From contig NZ_MDSK01000006.1 in the NCBI RefSeq assembly GCF_002940205.1, positions 100,049 to 164,048 on the forward strand: a stretch of 64,000 bases of DNA. The letters are read 5' to 3'. The position numbers and the translations under genes are program-made. Of this stretch, positions 48,673 to 58,668 are shown piece by piece. Under the pieces are notes generated by a model. It saw only the letters and a program-made list of their open reading frames with translations, was not told the origin of the DNA and searched no databases. The DNA comes from Xanthomonas arboricola pv. guizotiae. GTDB taxonomy: Bacteria > Pseudomonadota > Gammaproteobacteria > Xanthomonadales > Xanthomonadaceae. Each line of letters starts with the position of its first letter. Position 1 is the stretch's first letter.

Positions 48673-49869
48673 ATGGCCGAGGGCAAATCCACCGTCGTCA
48701 TCCGACGGGTCAAGAAGGTGCAGGGCGGCGGCCATCATGGCGGCGCCTGGAAGGTGGCGTTTGCCGACTTCGTGACCGCGATGATGGCGTTCTTCCTGGT
48801 GCTGTGGCTGATGGCCGCCACCACCAAGGAGCAGCGCGCGGCGATCTCGGAATACTTCCGCAATCCCAGCCCGTTGTCGGGCAAGTCGCCGGCACCCTCG
48901 CCGGGCATGAACGGCCCCGGCGGCGCCAGCACCTCGATGATCAAGCTCGGCGGCACCGCCGACATGGCCAAGGGGCAGAAGGACGAGATGGGCCGCAAGC
49001 GCGACAACGCCGCCGATACCAACGAAGACAGCCGCGCCAGGGACAAGAAGCGCCTGGAAGCGCTGATGCAGGACCTGAAGGAGGCCATCGACAAGAGCCA
49101 GGCGCTGGAGCCGTTCAAGGACCAGTTGCTGCTCGACCTCACCCCGGACGGCCTGCGCATCCAGATCGTGGACAAGCAGAACCGGCCGATGTTCGACATG
49201 GGCCGCGACCAGCTCAAGCCGTACACCGTGGCGATCCTGCGCGAGCTGTCCAGTTTCATCAACCAGGTGCCCAACCACATCAGCATTACCGGCCACACCG
49301 ACACCACCGCCTACAGCAGCGATACCGGTTACACCAACTGGGAACTCAGCGCCGACCGCGCCAATGCCGCGCGCCGTGCGCTGGTGGGCGGCGGCATGGA
49401 CGATGCCAAGGTCACCCGCGTGGTGGGGCTGTCCTCGTCGGTGCTGTTCGACAAGGCCGACCCGCAGAACCCGATCAACCGCCGCATCAGCATCGTGGTG
49501 ATGACCCAGGATGCCGAACAGGCCGCGCTGGCCGGCGCCGGCCAGGGCATTGCGCTGGGCAAGCCCACCCACGACGCCGACACCCAAGTGCCGGACCTGA
49601 GTGCCGCGGCGACCACCGCCACGGCGGTGGGGACACCGGCCGCGCTGCCTGCGGCAGGACCCACCGCAGTTGCGCCGGCGGGCGGGTCTGCGGCAGCGGC
49701 CAGCGCCACACCGCCCGCTGCAGCGACCCCAGCCAGCAACACCGCGCCGGCGGCACCGCGCGTCTCCACGCGCAGCCAGGTGGCCTCGGCCACCGCACTG
49801 GCCAAGGCTGCCGAAGCCGCCGTGGCTGCACCGCGCACTGCCGTCAGCCAAGCACCCGAGCGGCGCTGA
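48673..49869 (+). CDS. motB: Flagellar motor stator protein MotB
   Basis: The 398-residue protein has a basic N terminus and one helix with the essential Asp32 (KVAFADFVTAMMAFFLVLWL). A periplasmic linker and an OmpA-like peptidoglycan-binding domain (ISITGHTDTTAYSS, then NRRISIVVM) follow. The C-terminal 100 residues are an unusual Ala/Pro/Thr-rich tail that is not part of the OmpA fold, so the protein is longer than the roughly 310-residue norm. Directly after the stop codon the DNA turns into short tandem repeats. Confidence 0.95.
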   Translation: MAEGKSTVVIRRVKKVQGGGHHGGAWKVAFADFVTAMMAFFLVLWLMAATTKEQRAAISEYFRNPSPLSGKSPAPSPGMNGPGGASTSMIKLGGTADMAKGQKDEMGRKRDNAADTNEDSRARDKKRLEALMQDLKEAIDKSQALEPFKDQLLLDLTPDGLRIQIVDKQNRPMFDMGRDQLKPYTVAILRELSSFINQVPNHISITGHTDTTAYSSDTGYTNWELSADRANAARRALVGGGMDDAKVTRVVGLSSSVLFDKADPQNPINRRISIVVMTQDAEQAALAGAGQGIALGKPTHDADTQVPDLSAAATTATAVGTPAALPAAGPTAVAPAGGSAAAASATPPAAATPASNTAPAAPRVSTRSQVASATALAKAAEAAVAAPRTAVSQAPERR

Positions 49870-49906
49870 CGGCGGCTGAGCGCACCTGGCAAGACCTTGC
49901 CTGGCA

Positions 49907-50023
49907 GTTCTTGGCGTTCTTGGCGTTCTTGGCGTTCTTGGCGTTCTTGGCGTTCTTGGCGTTCTTGGCGTTGTTGGCGTTGTTGGCGTTGTTGGCGTTC
50001 TTGGCGTTGTTGGCGTTGTTGGC
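49907..50023. repeat. 9-bp tandem repeat, 13 units
   Basis: Thirteen units of GTTCTTGGC (7 copies), GTTGTTGGC (3), GTTCTTGGC (1) and GTTGTTGGC (2) follow each other without a break. Because the unit is 9 bp it would keep a frame open on both strands, but neither frame looks like a gene. Copy number is likely to vary between strains. Confidence 0.9.
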
Positions 50024-50082
50024 GGCTGTGGGCTGTGGGCTGTGGGCTACGGCAGACGGCAGACGGCAGACGGCAGACGGCA
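50024..50082. repeat. Two adjacent 7-bp tandem repeats
   Basis: About three units of GGCTGTG (50024-50047) are followed by four units of CGGCAGA (50050-50077) plus a partial unit. They directly follow the 9-bp array. Confidence 0.85.
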
Positions 50083-50146
50083 TCGTGCATGTCGAATCCG
50101 ACGTGCATCCCGAACTTGATGTGCATCTCGGATCTGGTCGCCCTGC

Positions 50147-50200
50147 GGGCTGCTTGTCGGGCTGCTTGTCGGGCTGCTTGTCGTCCTGCTTGTCGTCCTG
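50147..50200. repeat. 12-bp tandem repeat
   Basis: Three units of GGGCTGCTTGTC (50147-50182) are followed by one to one-and-a-half units of GTCCTGCTTGTC. This is the fourth tandem repeat in 300 bases. The rest of the gap 49870-50425 carries no gene that I can support. Confidence 0.85.
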
Positions 50201-50425
50201 CAGGCCGATCCTGACCAGCAATCGCGCGTTGGCGCTCCGGCAGACGCGCGGTGCCAGCCGCTGCAGCCTGTCCGACATATCGGTGTCAGCGGCCTTCGGA
50301 ACGCCGGAAGCGCCGACAGGGGCATCCCCCGTCGCGGCTGGCGTTCACCGGCCCAGCGGCGGCGCGCAAGCCGGGTCGCGCGCAAGCGCCTAGAATGGTC
50401 GGCCATTCCCAGCGTCGAGATCACC

Positions 50426-51013
50426 GTGTCCCGCAATTCCAAGGCCAAGCGCGACAAGCGCAAGAAGTCCCAACCCAAGCGCCCGATCGTCCGTCTGGGC
50501 CAGGCGCCGCAGATCGCCAACCATGCCGTGCTGCAGGATGCCGACGGCCGCGTGGTCGCTGCGATCGGCTTGCAGAACGGCAGCGAATGGCTGCTGTCGA
50601 TCGGCGGCCAGACCATGGGCAGCGCCGACAACCCGGTGCCGATGCTGGCCATGCTCAAGCATCTGGCCAATCTGCAGGAGAAGGAAGGCAAGACCATCTC
50701 GCTGGAATACTCCACCCAGCTGCAGCAGATGATCGACGACCTGGCCGCCGAAGACGGCAAGACCGCCGAGGAATATCTGACCGCGCTGGTGTCCGAGTTC
50801 GAGAACGGCGACGCTGAAGGCGACGACGACGACGGCGAAGCCGAAGACGCAGGCGCCGAGGCAGGCGATGCCCAGGCAGATGCCGACGCGGACACCGATG
50901 CCGACGCTGATGCCACCGCCGAAGATGCTACTGCCGACACCGCAGGCGACGCGTCGCAGGACGACGCCGACGACGCAACTGACGGCGGCAAGAAGAAGGG
51001 CAAGAAGGCCTAA
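50426..51013 (+). CDS. Conserved protein with basic N terminus and Asp/Ala-rich tail
   Basis: The 195-residue protein starts from a GTG with a very basic stretch (KAKRDKRKKSQPKRP). It has a compact alpha/beta middle (QNGSEWLLSIGGQTMGSADN) and a long acidic tail of Asp and Ala (about 130-185) that ends with KKKGKK. Such tails suggest binding of a basic partner or nucleic acid-associated protein. I do not recognise a family. The next gene follows after 10 bases. Confidence 0.65.
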   Translation: MSRNSKAKRDKRKKSQPKRPIVRLGQAPQIANHAVLQDADGRVVAAIGLQNGSEWLLSIGGQTMGSADNPVPMLAMLKHLANLQEKEGKTISLEYSTQLQQMIDDLAAEDGKTAEEYLTALVSEFENGDAEGDDDDGEAEDAGAEAGDAQADADADTDADADATAEDATADTAGDASQDDADDATDGGKKKGKKA

Positions 51014-51023
51014 GGGCCTGCCG

Positions 51024-51308
51024 ATGGCCGTCTACGTCGATGATGCGGTGCATCCGTGGCGCGAGCAGCGCTGGGCGCACCTGCTCGGCGATACGCTGGA
51101 CGAGCTGCATGCGATGGCGGCGCGGCTGGGCATTCCCCGCCGCGCCTTCCAGAACAAACTCAGCGGCGCGCACTACGATGTGTCCGCAACGCTACGCGCC
51201 GAAGCGATCGCGCTCGGTGCCATAGCGATCTCCCGTCACACCGACCGCGCCTTGCTCAAGGCCTTGATCGCCAACGCGCGTGCACAGGCGCGCGGCGCGG
51301 CGCCTTGA
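51024..51308 (+). CDS. DUF4031 family protein
   Basis: The 94-residue protein has the DUF4031 features MAVYVDDAVHPWREQRWAHL and DVSATLRAEAIALGA. Function unknown. It is 10 bases after the preceding gene, so both are probably one transcript. Confidence 0.82.
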   Translation: MAVYVDDAVHPWREQRWAHLLGDTLDELHAMAARLGIPRRAFQNKLSGAHYDVSATLRAEAIALGAIAISRHTDRALLKALIANARAQARGAAP

Positions 51309-51924
51309 GGCGGGGCCCCTTGTAGGAGCGCGCCCAAGCGCGCGGGAATCGGGAATCGGGCGTGGGGAATCGCAGGAGCCGAAGCGGTCCTGCCGCCCGG
51401 GTTGTGTAGGAGCGCGCTTGCGCGCGATGGGACGTTGGCGGTGAAGCCTCATCGCGCGCAAGCACGCTCCTACATGGAGATGCGCCAGCAAATGGACGCA
51501 GCAGGCGTGTGAGCGCGCGGGAATCGGGCGTGGGGAATCGCAGGAGCCGAAACGGTCCTGCCGCCCAGGTTGTGTAGGAGCGCGCTTGCGCGCGAGCGGC
51601 TGTCCCGGTAACGCCCGTCGCGCGCAGGCACGCTCCTACGTGGCGATCGCCGGGCCGTTCATGTGTCCTGGCCTGGAGGCCTGCAACGTCCAGCACCCAT
51701 GATGAAGGCACGCCATTGTAGGAGCGCGCCTGAGCGCGAGGAGCTGTCCCGGTAACGCCCGTCGCGCGCGGGCACGCCCCTACGTGGCGATCGCCGGGCC
51801 GTGGACAATAGATCCTAGTGGCTACCACGCGCTTGGCGTGCTGCTGCGGCAGCACGCACCACCGCGGCTCGACACAACCACACCCACACAGCGTTCCTGC
51901 GAATCCCGAATCCCGAATCCCCAC
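51309..51924. repeat. Cluster of GTAG-type REP palindromes with direct repeats
   Basis: No gene. Seven REP half-units are visible: one single (51322-51344) and three inverted pairs (51416-51473, 51574-51639, 51718-51783), each beginning GTAGGAGCGC and ending GCTCCTAC or similar. A 77-bp block (51351-51427) returns nearly exact at 51519-51595, including GCAGGAGCCGAA. The text ACGTGGCGATCGCCGGGCCG follows two of the pairs. The 7-bp GGGAATC family also occurs, with its last copy at 51899-51925 reaching the stop codon of the next gene. This looks like stepwise duplication of a BIME. Confidence 0.85.
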
Positions 51925-52476
51925 TCAGAACGCCTCATTCCCCAGCCGCACTTCCACCCCCAACAGCGAGGTCAGCGCCAGCATGGCGTCGTCGTCGCGG
52001 CTGAGCGCGATCCAGCCGGCATAGGCGTCGCCGCCGGTGTTCCAGTTCCACAGCGAGTAGCCGTGCTCGCGCAGACGATCGAAGGCCACCGCCATCAGGT
52101 CGGGCACACTCAGATCGCTGGAAAACTCCTCGTCATCCAGGTCGCCGCCCCAGTCGATGCGCAGGTTCCAGCGCGCGCTGAGTTCGTCGATGGCGGCAAT
52201 GAACGCGTCGGTGTCCTTCCAGTCCACGAAAAAGCCCGAGCGCCAGTCGATCGCATCCTTCAAGGCCCACAACCAGGCATCGTCGCCCTCGTCGTCGTCC
52301 AGGTCGGCCTGCGCCTCGCGCCAGGTATCGAACTGGCCCAGGGCGGTGTCTTCGTCGCCGGGATTGATCAGCACCAGCAGATTCCACACCCGCGCCGGGT
52401 GGTCGTCGACATCGTCTTCATCGCCCTCGGGCTGCAGGCCTTCGTCGTCTTCGTAATCGGCGCTGTTATCGGGCAT
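51925..52476 (-). CDS. Acidic protein of unknown function
   Basis: The 183-residue protein starts with a run of Asp/Glu (DYEDDEGLQPEGDEDD) and has an alpha/beta core (VWNLLVLINPGDEDTALGQF, later HGYSLWNWNTGGDAYAGWIAL). I do not recognise it with confidence. The ATG at 52476 is chosen; upstream sequence belongs to the divergent small gene region. Confidence 0.6.
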   Translation of the reverse strand: MPDNSADYEDDEGLQPEGDEDDVDDHPARVWNLLVLINPGDEDTALGQFDTWREAQADLDDDEGDDAWLWALKDAIDWRSGFFVDWKDTDAFIAAIDELSARWNLRIDWGGDLDDEEFSSDLSVPDLMAVAFDRLREHGYSLWNWNTGGDAYAGWIALSRDDDAMLALTSLLGVEVRLGNEAF

Positions 52477-52639
52477 GGCGGTCTGGTTCCAGGAGTGCAG
52501 GCGTGAAGTGTGAGGCCTGGCGGGGCGCAAGCAAACCGCCCGGCGCGTGCGCAGGCAGCGCCGGGGCTGATCTTCGCGGCGCGGGCCCGTATCCTGTGCG
52601 GCCGAAGACGGCCATCCCGGCCGCCATGACGCCTTTCCC

Positions 52640-52906
52640 ATGAGCGATACCCCTCCCGATCATCTGGCCATCGATGCACGCAGCCCGTTCCACAATGCCG
52701 ATGCGCTCGGCCGCGGCGTCGGCGTGCGCTTCAACGGTGTCGAACGCGACAACGTGGAGGAGTATTCGGTCAGCGAAGGCTGGATCAAGGTGCAGGTCGG
52801 CAAGGCCCGCGACCGTCGCGGCAACCCGATGACGATGAAGATCAAGGGTGAGGTGGTGGCCTACTTCCTGGACACCAAGAGCGACGCCAAGCCGGCCGCC
52901 GAATAA
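52640..52906 (+). CDS. DUF3297 family protein
   Basis: The 88-residue protein contains [20 protein letters not shown] and [17 protein letters not shown], the marks of DUF3297. The family is short, conserved in many proteobacteria and uncharacterised. Confidence 0.82.
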   Translation: MSDTPPDHLAIDARSPFHNADALGRGVGVRFNGVERDNVEEYSVSEGWIKVQVGKARDRRGNPMTMKIKGEVVAYFLDTKSDAKPAAE

Positions 52907-53301
52907 GAGCGGCTGACACCACCACGTCACGCCGGGCTACTGCAGGCCGGCTGCCCTGCGCCCTGGCTGCAGAGCCCTGGCCCGCCCACGCTCGCGGGGC
53001 ACGCTGCAAGTACGTCCTTGCATTAGCGCTGGCGACGGTGAGAGGGCAAGGACCATCGGAGGTGGTCGTTTCGTTGCGCAGAGCTTTCAATAAAGCAGCC
53101 GGCACACTGTCTGGCGTGGTGCCCTCGCCGATTGCGAGACCGTGGGGACGGCATGGATGCCGCTACCGGACCCCCAGGGCCGAGTTTACGGCGTGTCCCG
53201 CGAGCGGTAAGGGCACCGCGCACTCGCCCCACTCAGCGCTTTACCTGGACACCCGACGGCATCCATCACGATGCGGCCGACAACACCACTGCATCCACCA
53301 C
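52907..53301. other. Gap without recognisable features
   Basis: Between DUF3297 and the ABC permease (convergent) I find no gene, tRNA, REP or strong hairpin. A short GC-rich region near 53170 is not convincing as a terminator. Confidence 0.5.
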
Positions 53302-54059
53302 TCACGCCTTGAGCCGATACCCGCTGCGGAAGATCGCCGCCACCACGCCCAGGCACACCAGCAGGAACAGGAAGGTCATGCCGGTGCTCACCGCGATGTG
53401 TACATCGGCCTTGCCGTAGAAACTCCAGCGGAACCCGCTGATCAGGTACACCACCGGGTTGAACAGGGTGACCTTCTGCCACAACGGCGGCAGCATGTTG
53501 ATCGAGTAGAAACTGCCGCCCAGGAAGGTCAGCGGTGTCACCACCATCAGCGGAATCACCTGCAGTTTTTCGAAGCCGTCGGCCCAGATGCCGATGATGA
53601 AGCCGAATAGGCTGAAGGTCAGCGCGGTGAGCACCAGAAAGCCCAGCATCCACAGCGGATGCGCGATCTCGTAAGGCACGAACAGCCGCGCGGTGAGCAG
53701 GATCAGCAAGCCCAGCAGCACCGACTTGGTCGCCGCCGCACCCACATACCCGATCACGATCTCCCACCAGGCCACCGGCGCGGACAGCACCTCGTAGATG
53801 GTGCCGGCCCAGCGCGGCATGTAGATGCCGAACGAGGCGTTGGAAATGCTCTCGTTGAGCAGGGACAGCATCACCAGCCCGGGAATGATGAAGGCGCCGT
53901 AGCTGACGCCGTCGATGTCGCCCATGCGCGAGCCGATCGCCGCGCCGAACACCACGAAATACAGCGAGGTCGACAACACCGGCGAGGCGATCGACTGGGT
54001 CAGCGTGCGGAAGGCGCGCGCCATCTCGAAGCGGTAGATCGCCGCAATCGCATGCAGGT

Positions 54060-54063
<4 letters not shown>
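53302..54063 (-). CDS. ABC-2 type permease (YadH-like)
   Basis: The 253-residue permease has six membrane helices and the ABC-2 features [19 protein letters not shown] and [19 protein letters not shown]. It pairs with the ATPase whose stop overlaps its start by 4 bases. YadGH-like exporters have no firmly known substrate. Confidence 0.88.
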
Positions 54064-55004
<941 letters not shown>

Positions 55005-55293
55005 GGGTCTGGCACGGGAACGATAAGCGCCACAGGGTAGGCCGTGCGCCGTGACGATGGGAGGGGGATAGATGGGATGGTGTCTCCCGACCCACGTTTT
55101 GCCTGGTGTTTGCTGCACACCGGACAAGACCCACCGGCCGCCCGTCGCGTGCTGCGCCGTAGGAGCGCACCTGGGCGCGAGAGGCGTTCTCCGGACAGCC
55201 CCATCGCGCCCAGGTGCGCTCCTACGACAGCCGTCGTCATTTGTCCCGGCTTTTACGATTCCCGATTCCCGAATCCCGCGCGCATCAGCGCGC
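55005..55293. repeat. GTAG-type REP pair between divergent transcripts
   Basis: Positions 55159-55225 form an inverted REP pair beginning GTAGGAGCGCACCTGGGCGC and ending TGCGCTCCTAC around a loop of about 22 bases. A 7-bp array (GATTCCC units) lies at 55255-55277 just after the antiporter stop. No gene. Confidence 0.8.
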
Positions 55294-56931
55294 TCAGGCG
55301 CGCTTGCGCGACTCGATCAGGTCCAGATTGCGCACCAGCCGGCGCGACAGGTCGTCGGAAATCTCGCGGCGCCTGGCCAGCTTGAACAGCTCGTTGCGCT
55401 CGGCCACCAGCGCGGCGTGGCGGAACTGGCGCAGCGCCTGTTCGTAGGCGCCGGCCTCTTCCGGATCGGTCTCGGCCATGTCCACCGCACCCAGTTTGCG
55501 CTGATAGCGCTGGCTGACCTGGTTGGCGGCGGCGTTGTAGCGCTCGGCATGCTTGCTGCCGTCCACCAGCCGCTGGCGTAGTTTTTCCACCGCTTCCAGC
55601 GCAGCCTGCGAGGCCGCCTTCACCGCCAGGTCCTCCTTGAGCTGCTCGTCTTCCTCTTCGGGCAGTTCCAGCCCGCGCAGCAGCCGCGGCAAGGCCACAC
55701 TGGCCACCAGCAGCGACACCAGGATCACCGAGGCGGCCAGGAAGATCGCCAACTGGCGGGCCGGAAATGGCGAGCCGTCCTCCAGCATCAACGGCAGCGT
55801 GAGCACGCCGGCCAGGGTGATCGCACCACGCACGCCGGCCAGCGACACCGCCACCACGATCCGCCACGGCGGGCTGACATGCGCTTCGCCACGCCGCTGC
55901 GCCTTGAAGATGTTCCAGCGCAGCGACAGGAACACCCACACGAAGCGCAACGCCATCAGGCTGGCGCTGATGGTGGCCACGTACACCGCCAGCCACCACG
56001 GATTGAGGTGCCCGGCCTCCTGCACGCTGCGCACCGCCCCGTCCAGGATGCCCGGCAACTGTTCGCCCAGCAGCACGAAGATGATGCCGTTGAAGGTGAA
56101 CTGCACCGTGTCCCACACCGCCGAGCGCTGCAGGCGCATGTTGCCCGGCGCGTTGCCGGCCATTTCCACGTAGCTCATGGTGACGCCGGCGGCCACCGCG
56201 GCCAGGATGCCCGAGGCATGGAAGGCTTCGGCCAGCAGATAGGCCGCGAACGGGGTGAGCAGGTTGACCAGGATCGCCGAACCCGGCTCCTCGCCGAAAT
56301 GCCGCCAGATCCAGGCCTGGATGCGGCTCAGTCCGAAGGTGGTGGCTACACCCAACGCGAGACCGGCCAACGCCACCCACAAAAAGGTCAGCGAGGCGCT
56401 GGCGATGGAGAAGGTGCCGGTGAGCACCGCCGCCACTGCGAACTGGAAGCAGACCAGGCCGGAGGCGTCATTGAGCAGCGACTCGCCCTCCAGGATGTGC
56501 ATCAGCCGCTTGGGGATCGACGCCTTGGAGGCGATCGAGGATACCGCCACCGGATCGGTCGGCGAGATGATCGCCGCCAGCGCAAAGGCCACCGCCAGCG
56601 GCATCGCCGGGATCAGCCAATGGATCAGCAGGCCCGCACCGATCACGGTGAACACCACCAGCCCCAGCGCCAGCTCGAGGATGGCCGCCTTGTCGCGGAA
56701 CAGGCCTTGCTTGGGAATGCGCCAGCCATCCAGGAACAGCAGCGGCGGCAGGAACAACAGGAAGAACAACTCCGGTTCCAGCTCGTGCCCGGCATCGAAC
56801 ACACCCGACACCACCGCGCCAAGCGCAATCTGGACCAACGGCAGGGGCAACGAGAACGGCAGGATGCGGATCAGATAACCGCTGGCCGCGACCGCCAGCA
56901 ACATGGCGAGGACGACATCGATCGAATGCAT
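55294..56931 (-). CDS. CPA1-family Na+/H+ antiporter
   Basis: The 545-residue protein has about 12 membrane helices. The CPA1 motif is visible as [17 protein letters not shown] with the ion-binding Asp, and a long cytoplasmic tail (about 405-545) is rich in Glu/Arg and may regulate transport. It should exchange Na+ (or K+/Li+) for H+ to control pH and salt. The ATG at 56931 has no strong ribosome site, and a structured leader with a terminator ends 15 bases upstream, so expression is probably gated by that leader. Confidence 0.9.
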   Translation of the reverse strand: MHSIDVVLAMLLAVAASGYLIRILPFSLPLPLVQIALGAVVSGVFDAGHELEPELFFLLFLPPLLFLDGWRIPKQGLFRDKAAILELALGLVVFTVIGAGLLIHWLIPAMPLAVAFALAAIISPTDPVAVSSIASKASIPKRLMHILEGESLLNDASGLVCFQFAVAAVLTGTFSIASASLTFLWVALAGLALGVATTFGLSRIQAWIWRHFGEEPGSAILVNLLTPFAAYLLAEAFHASGILAAVAAGVTMSYVEMAGNAPGNMRLQRSAVWDTVQFTFNGIIFVLLGEQLPGILDGAVRSVQEAGHLNPWWLAVYVATISASLMALRFVWVFLSLRWNIFKAQRRGEAHVSPPWRIVVAVSLAGVRGAITLAGVLTLPLMLEDGSPFPARQLAIFLAASVILVSLLVASVALPRLLRGLELPEEEDEQLKEDLAVKAASQAALEAVEKLRQRLVDGSKHAERYNAAANQVSQRYQRKLGAVDMAETDPEEAGAYEQALRQFRHAALVAERNELFKLARRREISDDLSRRLVRNLDLIESRKRA

Positions 56932-56945
56932 AAAAACCCGAAATG

Positions 56946-57046
56946 AAAAAAACGGCCGCACGTGCGGCATCGCATAGTGCGATGCACCACAACGCGCCTA
57001 CCGGACCATACCGGTTTGCACCCGGTGATGAAACCACCGTAGCGCG
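56946..57046 (-). ncRNA. Structured 5' leader of the antiporter gene, candidate cation riboswitch
   Basis: On the minus strand CGCGCTAC (57046-57039) can pair with GTAGGCGCG (57001-56993), enclosing hairpins GGTGG/TCACC (57038-57024) and ACCGG/CCGGT (57015-57000). The last base pairs of the outer stem and second hairpin compete. A perfect 8-bp hairpin GCATCGCA/TGCGATGC follows (56985-56967). Then CCGCACGTGCGG and seven T residues (56966-56946) make an intrinsic terminator that ends 15 bases before the antiporter ATG. This is the layout of a transcription-attenuating riboswitch. Li+- and Na+-sensing riboswitches are known before such antiporters, but I cannot match the class by eye. Confidence 0.5.
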
Positions 57047-57631
57047 CCGGCCGCCGACACGCTGCGTCGCATGTCGGCACACGCTGGCGATGCGGATGCT
57101 CCGTTGCAACGTCGGCTCGATCGGCCTGCGTTGGATACGCTGGCGGATGGAAAGATACGCGATGAAGCTGCCGGGCGTGCGTGCCGCAGCAAGCCGGTGC
57201 CAGGTCTCCGCGACGAGCAGATGCTGCAAACGCAGCAATGAACGCAAGTTGCCGGCGTGCGCCTGCATGACCGCAGGTCTCTTTCGCAACGCTAGCCAGC
57301 GCTGTTACCGCAGGTTCTCTGTAGCGGCCAGGCAGGCCCATTGCGCATTCGACGCAATCAAGCCGGAACCTGTGCAGGCCCCAGCGCGTTACCTTCGCCG
57401 TTTCCTCGAGACCTGCACTGCATCGCGCTGGATGCCACAAACGACGCGAAGTGCATCCGCCATCGTTCAGCGCTGTAAACCGGCCAGTCCGCTGCAGGGT
57501 GATGCGGCCATCACCAGGCCAAACGTAGTGATGAATGTCAAAGCCACGTGATGCATCCGGCCGATTGGGACGCGCGTATTGACGCTACGGTTGCCATCCA
57601 GGCGATCGCCAACCCAAAGGATCGATGCCTC
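57047..57631. other. Long gap between the antiporter leader and the fasciclin gene
   Basis: These 585 bases hold no gene I can support. The antiporter promoter and the fasciclin promoter must lie here, but neither is clear. An ECF-like pair (TGATG at 57550 and CGTAT at 57576) has too long a spacer to be convincing. Confidence 0.4.
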
Positions 57632-58189
57632 ATGAAGACCGCATTCCAGTCGCTTGCCGTTGCCACTGCCATTGCCCTGACCGGCGCCATGGCCCCCGCC
57701 TACGCCGCGTCGAACCCGACCGTGGGCGGTGCGCCGATGCTGGTGACCAAGGACATCGTCGACAACGCCGTCAACTCCAAGGACCACACCACCCTGGTCG
57801 CCGCGGTCAAGGCCGCCGGCCTGGTCGACACGCTGAAGGGGCCGGGCCCGTTCACCGTGTTCGCCCCGACCAACGCCGCATTCGCCGCCCTGCCGGCCGG
57901 CACGGTGGAAACGCTGCTCAAGCCCGAATCCAAGCCCACGCTGACCAAGGTGCTGACCTATCACGTGGTACCGGGCAAGGTCGACGCCGCGTCGCTGGTC
58001 GCCAAGATCAAGGCCGGCGGCGGCAGCGCCTCGCTGACCACCGTGCAGGGCGAGGCCCTGACCGCAAAGCTCAACGGCAAGAAGGTCACCATCACCGATG
58101 CCAAGGGCAACACTGCCAACGTCACCATCGCCGATGTCATACAGAGCAATGGCGTGATCCACGTGGTCGACAAGGTGTTGATGCCGTAA
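57632..58189 (+). CDS. Secreted fasciclin-domain protein
   Basis: The 185-residue protein has a signal peptide (AYA-A, about residue 23) and one FAS1 domain with [30 protein letters not shown] and the ending [14 protein letters not shown]. Such proteins act in adhesion or as stress-induced envelope proteins. AAAGGA lies 9 bases before the ATG. Confidence 0.92.
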   Translation: MKTAFQSLAVATAIALTGAMAPAYAASNPTVGGAPMLVTKDIVDNAVNSKDHTTLVAAVKAAGLVDTLKGPGPFTVFAPTNAAFAALPAGTVETLLKPESKPTLTKVLTYHVVPGKVDAASLVAKIKAGGGSASLTTVQGEALTAKLNGKKVTITDAKGNTANVTIADVIQSNGVIHVVDKVLMP

Positions 58190-58668
58190 CGGCAGCTTGC
58201 TGCCTGATGCAGGCAGTCGCATGCGTGTGACCTGCATCGACGGAACGCAGCCAGGTTCCGTCGATGGGTCGACGACGATTTGCGCACGCCAGCAACGTTC
58301 AGAACAGCTGCATCGTCGCAAGCACTCAGGTAGGCGCGGACGCTGCGCTCGGAACCGGCAGGTACGGGTGGTACCTGCCGATGTCGACCACCGACCGCGC
58401 CTGCCTGACCGTCCTGCAACAGGCCTGTTGGTCGCTCTGGCCTGACGTGGTTGGTTGCGCTGGCGTTGCACAACAACGCCGACGCATCGGCTGCACAGGA
58501 GTTAGGTGCAGACACTGTTGCATCGTTGTATCCGCGCGTGCCAGGAAACAGGCGCCAGGCAGCGCCACCACACCGCAAAGCGGCGGTAAGGGAACCACTG
58601 GCTCGCCAGTGGTTCCACTTGGTGTCTCGTTCTCCGACACCGTGCGCGTGCATTTGCACGTGTATTTT
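58190..58668. repeat. Convergent gap with four perfect palindromes
   Basis: No gene. The gap holds TCGACGGAAC/GTTCCGTCGA (58237-58264), CGGCAGGTAC/GTACCTGCCG (58356-58380), the self-complementary CAACAGGCCTGTTG (58417-58430) and GGAACCACTGG/CCAGTGGTTCC (58591-58616). None is followed by a T run. The stems are perfect, which suggests selection, for example as transcription ends for the facing genes. Confidence 0.75.

Noticed and set aside
49844..50278. Minus-strand reading frame rich in Asn-Ala-Lys and Lys-Gln-Pro-Asp units
   Set aside because: It stays open because the repeat unit lengths are multiples of three, overlaps the motB end and shows no other sign of being a gene.
57550..57580. ECF-like promoter pair before the fasciclin gene (TGATG and CGTAT)
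   Set aside because: The 21-base spacer is longer than known ECF promoters allow.
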